Shown here in pieces: positions 5,730 to 7,717 of a stretch of 7,717 bases of DNA. Origin of the DNA: Candidatus Bathyarchaeota archaeon (lineage in GTDB: Archaea; Thermoproteota; Bathyarchaeia; TCS64); NCBI GenBank assembly GCA_937877765.1, contig CALGBN010000128.1, forward strand, positions 1 through 7,717, written 5' to 3'. Made by a program: the position numbers and the translations under genes. Within the stretch, counting starts at the first letter, position 1. The number at the start of each line of letters is the position of its first letter. The notes beneath the pieces are model-generated. The model had not been told where the DNA came from and ran no database searches. It saw nothing but the letters and a program-made list of their open reading frames with translations.

Positions 5730-6918
5730 ACTCGTATTCTATCGTAGCTGGTGGCTTTGGAGTAATATCATAATAGACTCTACTCACATTTGGACAGCTA
5801 TCGAATATCTTTGATGCTGCTTCACGTAAGGTGGTCCATGGTAATCTCATCACTGATGCTGTGAGGAAATCCTTTGTCTTTACAGCTCTAATAGACACTA
5901 TGAACCCGGGGGTATCACGTTTATCAACTAAGAGGAATAAACGAGTGGCTTCAGGATAGTTATCAAAGACATATTTTCGTACCTGAACCAGTTGATCATA
6001 ATCAGGGTCAATAGTACGATCAGAGTCATCAACAAGAGCCATAGTTAAAACCGTACCATAAGCCCTCTTACCGCCCCGTATACCAGTTGTCTTCTCCGCT
6101 AAAACTCCAGCTTTAACATGAGTTTCTGAAGACTCGATAATCTCAGCCGCATCACGACGAAGAACCTTAAGCTCTTTGGGAGCTTCACCACTGAATATCG
6201 CTGCAAAGTACTGTGATGGACTATGAGGGTTAAGCTGCTCCTCGACAATAAAAGTAGCTTTTTTCAGTTCATCTAGTTTCTCAGTTGTGAGATTACCAAC
6301 TACCCTTATGCTGAGTCCGGGACCGGGGAATGGTTGACGTTCTGCGAGTTCAGGGGGTATCTGTATTCTTCTTGCTACTTCTCTTACTTGATACTTGTAG
6401 AGGGTCTTTAGAGGTTCAATTATTTGGAACCCGTATTTTTCTTTGGGATCTATGCCTATTTGTTCGAGAATATTATGTTGTGTCTTAATTCCTTCTGATG
6501 TCTCTTCTATATCTGCCCTGATGGTTCCTTGAATAAGATAATTACAACCTTCCTCTTCTGCTACATCGTGAAGAGTCTGGTAAAATGTCTCTCTGAAAGC
6601 TTTGCGTTTCTCCTCAGCGTCACTTAGTTCATTGAGCGCCTCCATGAACCTCTGCCTCTCATTCAATATTCTCAAAGGAAGGTTCAGTGGCTCTTCTGTT
6701 AGAAGCTTCTTTACTTGTTCCGCTTCACCCAGACGCATGAAGTTATCATCAATAAATACACAGACAAGATTATCTCCAATTGCCTTGTGAGCAATAACCG
6801 CTGATACAGTGCTATCCACACCTCCGCTTACAGCTACCATGGCTTTTTGGTCGCCTAGGAACTCACGGATGGCCTGTGCCTGCTGTTCTATGAACGTGGA
6901 GACATCAAAGTCTTCCAT
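5728..6918 (-). CDS. guaAb: GMP synthase subunit B (ATP-pyrophosphatase), enlarged C-terminus
   Basis: A 396-residue ATPase/amination subunit of GMP synthase. It adenylates XMP and transfers ammonia to give GMP; the glutaminase subunit (GuaAa) is encoded elsewhere, as is usual in archaea. The PP-loop SGGVDS is at residues 31-36. Further signatures are the QGTIRADIEE segment, IKTQHN, EPLKTLYKYQVREVA, ERQPFPGPGLSIRV (about 193-206) and the terminal YYDITPKPPATIEYE, the conserved GuaA ending. The part after FPGPG is about 190 residues, against roughly 115 in bacterial GuaA. The extra length comes from what looks like a duplicated dimerisation unit (see findings). Start choice: the frame opens at 6933, but GGTGA (6924-6928 on this strand) lies inside that extension and is properly spaced from the ATG at 6918. 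It runs opposite to all its neighbours and diverges from proC. Confidence 0.93.
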   Translation of the reverse strand: MEDFDVSTFIEQQAQAIREFLGDQKAMVAVSGGVDSTVSAVIAHKAIGDNLVCVFIDDNFMRLGEAEQVKKLLTEEPLNLPLRILNERQRFMEALNELSDAEEKRKAFRETFYQTLHDVAEEEGCNYLIQGTIRADIEETSEGIKTQHNILEQIGIDPKEKYGFQIIEPLKTLYKYQVREVARRIQIPPELAERQPFPGPGLSIRVVGNLTTEKLDELKKATFIVEEQLNPHSPSQYFAAIFSGEAPKELKVLRRDAAEIIESSETHVKAGVLAEKTTGIRGGKRAYGTVLTMALVDDSDRTIDPDYDQLVQVRKYVFDNYPEATRLFLLVDKRDTPGFIVSIRAVKTKDFLTASVMRLPWTTLREAASKIFDSCPNVSRVYYDITPKPPATIEYE

Positions 6919-6923
6919 AATTC

Positions 6924-6928
6924 TCACC
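6924..6928 (-). promoter_or_regulatory. Ribosome-binding site that sets the guaAb start
   Basis: GGTGA on the minus strand, 5 bases before ATG 6918, matches the anti-Shine-Dalgarno sequence. It argues for this start over the in-frame ATG at 6933, which would place the site inside the coding region. Confidence 0.65.
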
Positions 6929-6946
6929 CACACAAGATTATGTCTT

Positions 6947-6978
6947 GCATAAAAGCTTTCTAAGAACTATATTAAATT
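6947..6978 (-). promoter_or_regulatory. Candidate guaAb promoter region
   Basis: Two AT-rich box A candidates face guaAb. GCTTTTATGC (plus-strand 6947-6956) would start transcription near 6925, too close to leave room for the ribosome-binding site. AATTTAATATAG (about 6966-6977) would start it near 6943-6945 and give a leader of about 25 bases that includes the site. The second is preferred. No operator or purine-responsive element is recognised. Confidence 0.4.
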
Positions 6979-7023
6979 AGTTAAAAATGGGTTATAATTT
7001 GCCTATTTTTTACCTACGAATGC

Positions 7024-7035
7024 AATGTTTAAGTA
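7024..7035 (+). promoter_or_regulatory. Candidate proC promoter (TATA box)
   Basis: AATGTTTAAGTA is the nearest box A-like sequence to proC and would place the transcription start at about 7057, 18 bases before the TTG codon at 7075. An alternative AT-rich stretch, GTTATAATTT (6991-7000), lies farther upstream. Confidence 0.4.
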
Positions 7036-7074
7036 GCCTAAAGCTGTCAAAACCAGTTGAAGATGTGAAAACCA

Positions 7075-7717
7075 TTGGTCGGAACGGTAACAGTAATCGG
7101 AGCAGGCGTCATAGGTGGCGCAATAGTAAAATGCCTAATAAAATCAAAGAAAACTGAGAGCGTAATAGCCACTAGAAGAAACCTAGAGACCCTCATACCG
7201 TTAGCCGACCTAGGAGCAAACATCTCTGACAATAATCAAGTAGCTGCAAGAGAGGCTGAAGTTGTCTTCATATGTGTAAAACCAAATGACATAGAACAGG
7301 TCTTAAACGAAATCAAGGAAGAGATCGAGGGAAAACTAGTCATATCCACAGCTGCGGTAATTCCAATAGCATCACTGGAAGCCATCATGCCCAAAGCAAG
7401 ATACGTTAGAACCATGCCGAATATAGCTGCAATGGTTGGAGAATCCTTCACAGCATACACTATGGGCTCAACTACTTTACTAGAGGATAAGACGACAGTA
7501 GAAATCCTCCTGAGTACCATGGGTACATGCATGGAGATCGAGGAAAAATACATGGACGCAGTGACAGGATTAAGTGGCAGCGGACCAGCCTTCGTTGCAA
7601 TAGTAATAGAAGCACTAACCTACGCAGGACTCAGAGTAGGGCTCCCACGAGACCTCAGCAAAGTAGCATCAGCCCAATCAGTACTAGGCGCAGCTAAACT
7701 AATTATGAACGATGTAC
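7075..7717 (+). CDS. proC: Pyrroline-5-carboxylate reductase, 3' end cut by window
   Basis: The first 214 residues of ProC, which reduces pyrroline-5-carboxylate to proline, usually with NADPH. The Rossmann fold opens with VTVIGAGVIGGAIV (GxGxxG at residues 9-14). ATRRN (32-36) follows the second strand, and its paired arginines suggest NADPH use. VVFICVKP (63-70), VRTMPNIAAMVGES (111-124) and the catalytic-domain signature TGLSGSGPAFV (164-174) identify the family firmly. About 50-60 C-terminal residues lie beyond the window. The frame is closed by TGA at 7066-7068, so the only in-frame start that I see is TTG 7075, with TGTGA (7064-7068) as a modest ribosome-binding site. A GTG at 7065 is in another frame. 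It would join this one only after a one-base change, so a sequencing error or a small frameshift cannot be excluded. Confidence 0.92.
   Translation, partial: MVGTVTVIGAGVIGGAIVKCLIKSKKTESVIATRRNLETLIPLADLGANISDNNQVAAREAEVVFICVKPNDIEQVLNEIKEEIEGKLVISTAAVIPIASLEAIMPKARYVRTMPNIAAMVGESFTAYTMGSTTLLEDKTTVEILLSTMGTCMEIEEKYMDAVTGLSGSGPAFVAIVIEALTYAGLRVGLPRDLSKVASAQSVLGAAKLIMNDV

Noticed and set aside
7047..7553. Minus-strand frames of 61 and 105 codons facing away from proC.
   Set aside because: They are antisense to a clear ProC reading frame carrying every family motif seen in the first 214 residues.
1..7717. Search for CRISPR arrays, defence systems, insertion sequences, inteins or an undescribed multi-gene system.
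   Set aside because: I saw no spaced direct repeats, terminal inverted repeats, transposase, or insertions interrupting conserved motifs; the genes are known housekeeping families.

Overview
This window is an archaeal chromosomal segment of ordinary housekeeping genes. The first 63 bases are not genomic. They are an Illumina Nextera P5 adapter with index and transposase mosaic end, left at the end of an assembled contig. The archaeal assignment rests on the order psmA - sdo1 (SBDS) - rrp4 - rrp41 - rrp42 - rpl37ae - pcc1, the archaeal exosome/proteasome superoperon. It is supported by a GuaA ATPase subunit without a glutaminase domain, by TATA-type promoters and by short or absent leaders. 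A TACK or Asgard lineage seems likely, but I cannot name the lineage from this sequence. The adapter suggests a draft assembly, perhaps a metagenome.

Layout: 1-63 adapter; 95-367 a Lrp/AsnC ligand-binding (RAM) domain protein whose reading frame falsely runs back into the adapter; 441-519 tRNA-Asp(GTC) with encoded CCA; 604-4611 the main operon (proteasome alpha, Sdo1, Rrp4, Rrp41, Rrp42, ribosomal protein eL43); 4647-4901 Pcc1 of the KEOPS complex, probably on its own leaderless transcript; 4964-5719 an HpcH/HpaI-family aldolase with its own promoter. On the minus strand, 5728-6918 is GMP synthase subunit B, ending 8 bases from the aldolase stop. A divergent promoter region (6919-7074) leads to a 3'-truncated proC (7075 to the window end).

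The main operon combines protein degradation (20S proteasome alpha ring), RNA degradation (exosome: Rrp41-Rrp42 hexamer plus the Rrp4 cap) and ribosome biogenesis (Sdo1, eL43). The genes from rrp4 to rpl37ae overlap by 4, 1 and 1 bases, which predicts translational coupling. GuaAb (purine synthesis), ProC (proline synthesis) and the aldolase are separate metabolic genes.

I found no mobile element, CRISPR array, defence locus or undescribed system. The points most worth a second look are the adapter artefact and the false N-terminus it creates, the enlarged GuaAb C-terminal region that looks like a tandem repeat, the oppositely charged tails on Rrp41, the changed loop in the proteasome alpha subunit, and the T-run/TATA element between rpl37ae and pcc1.
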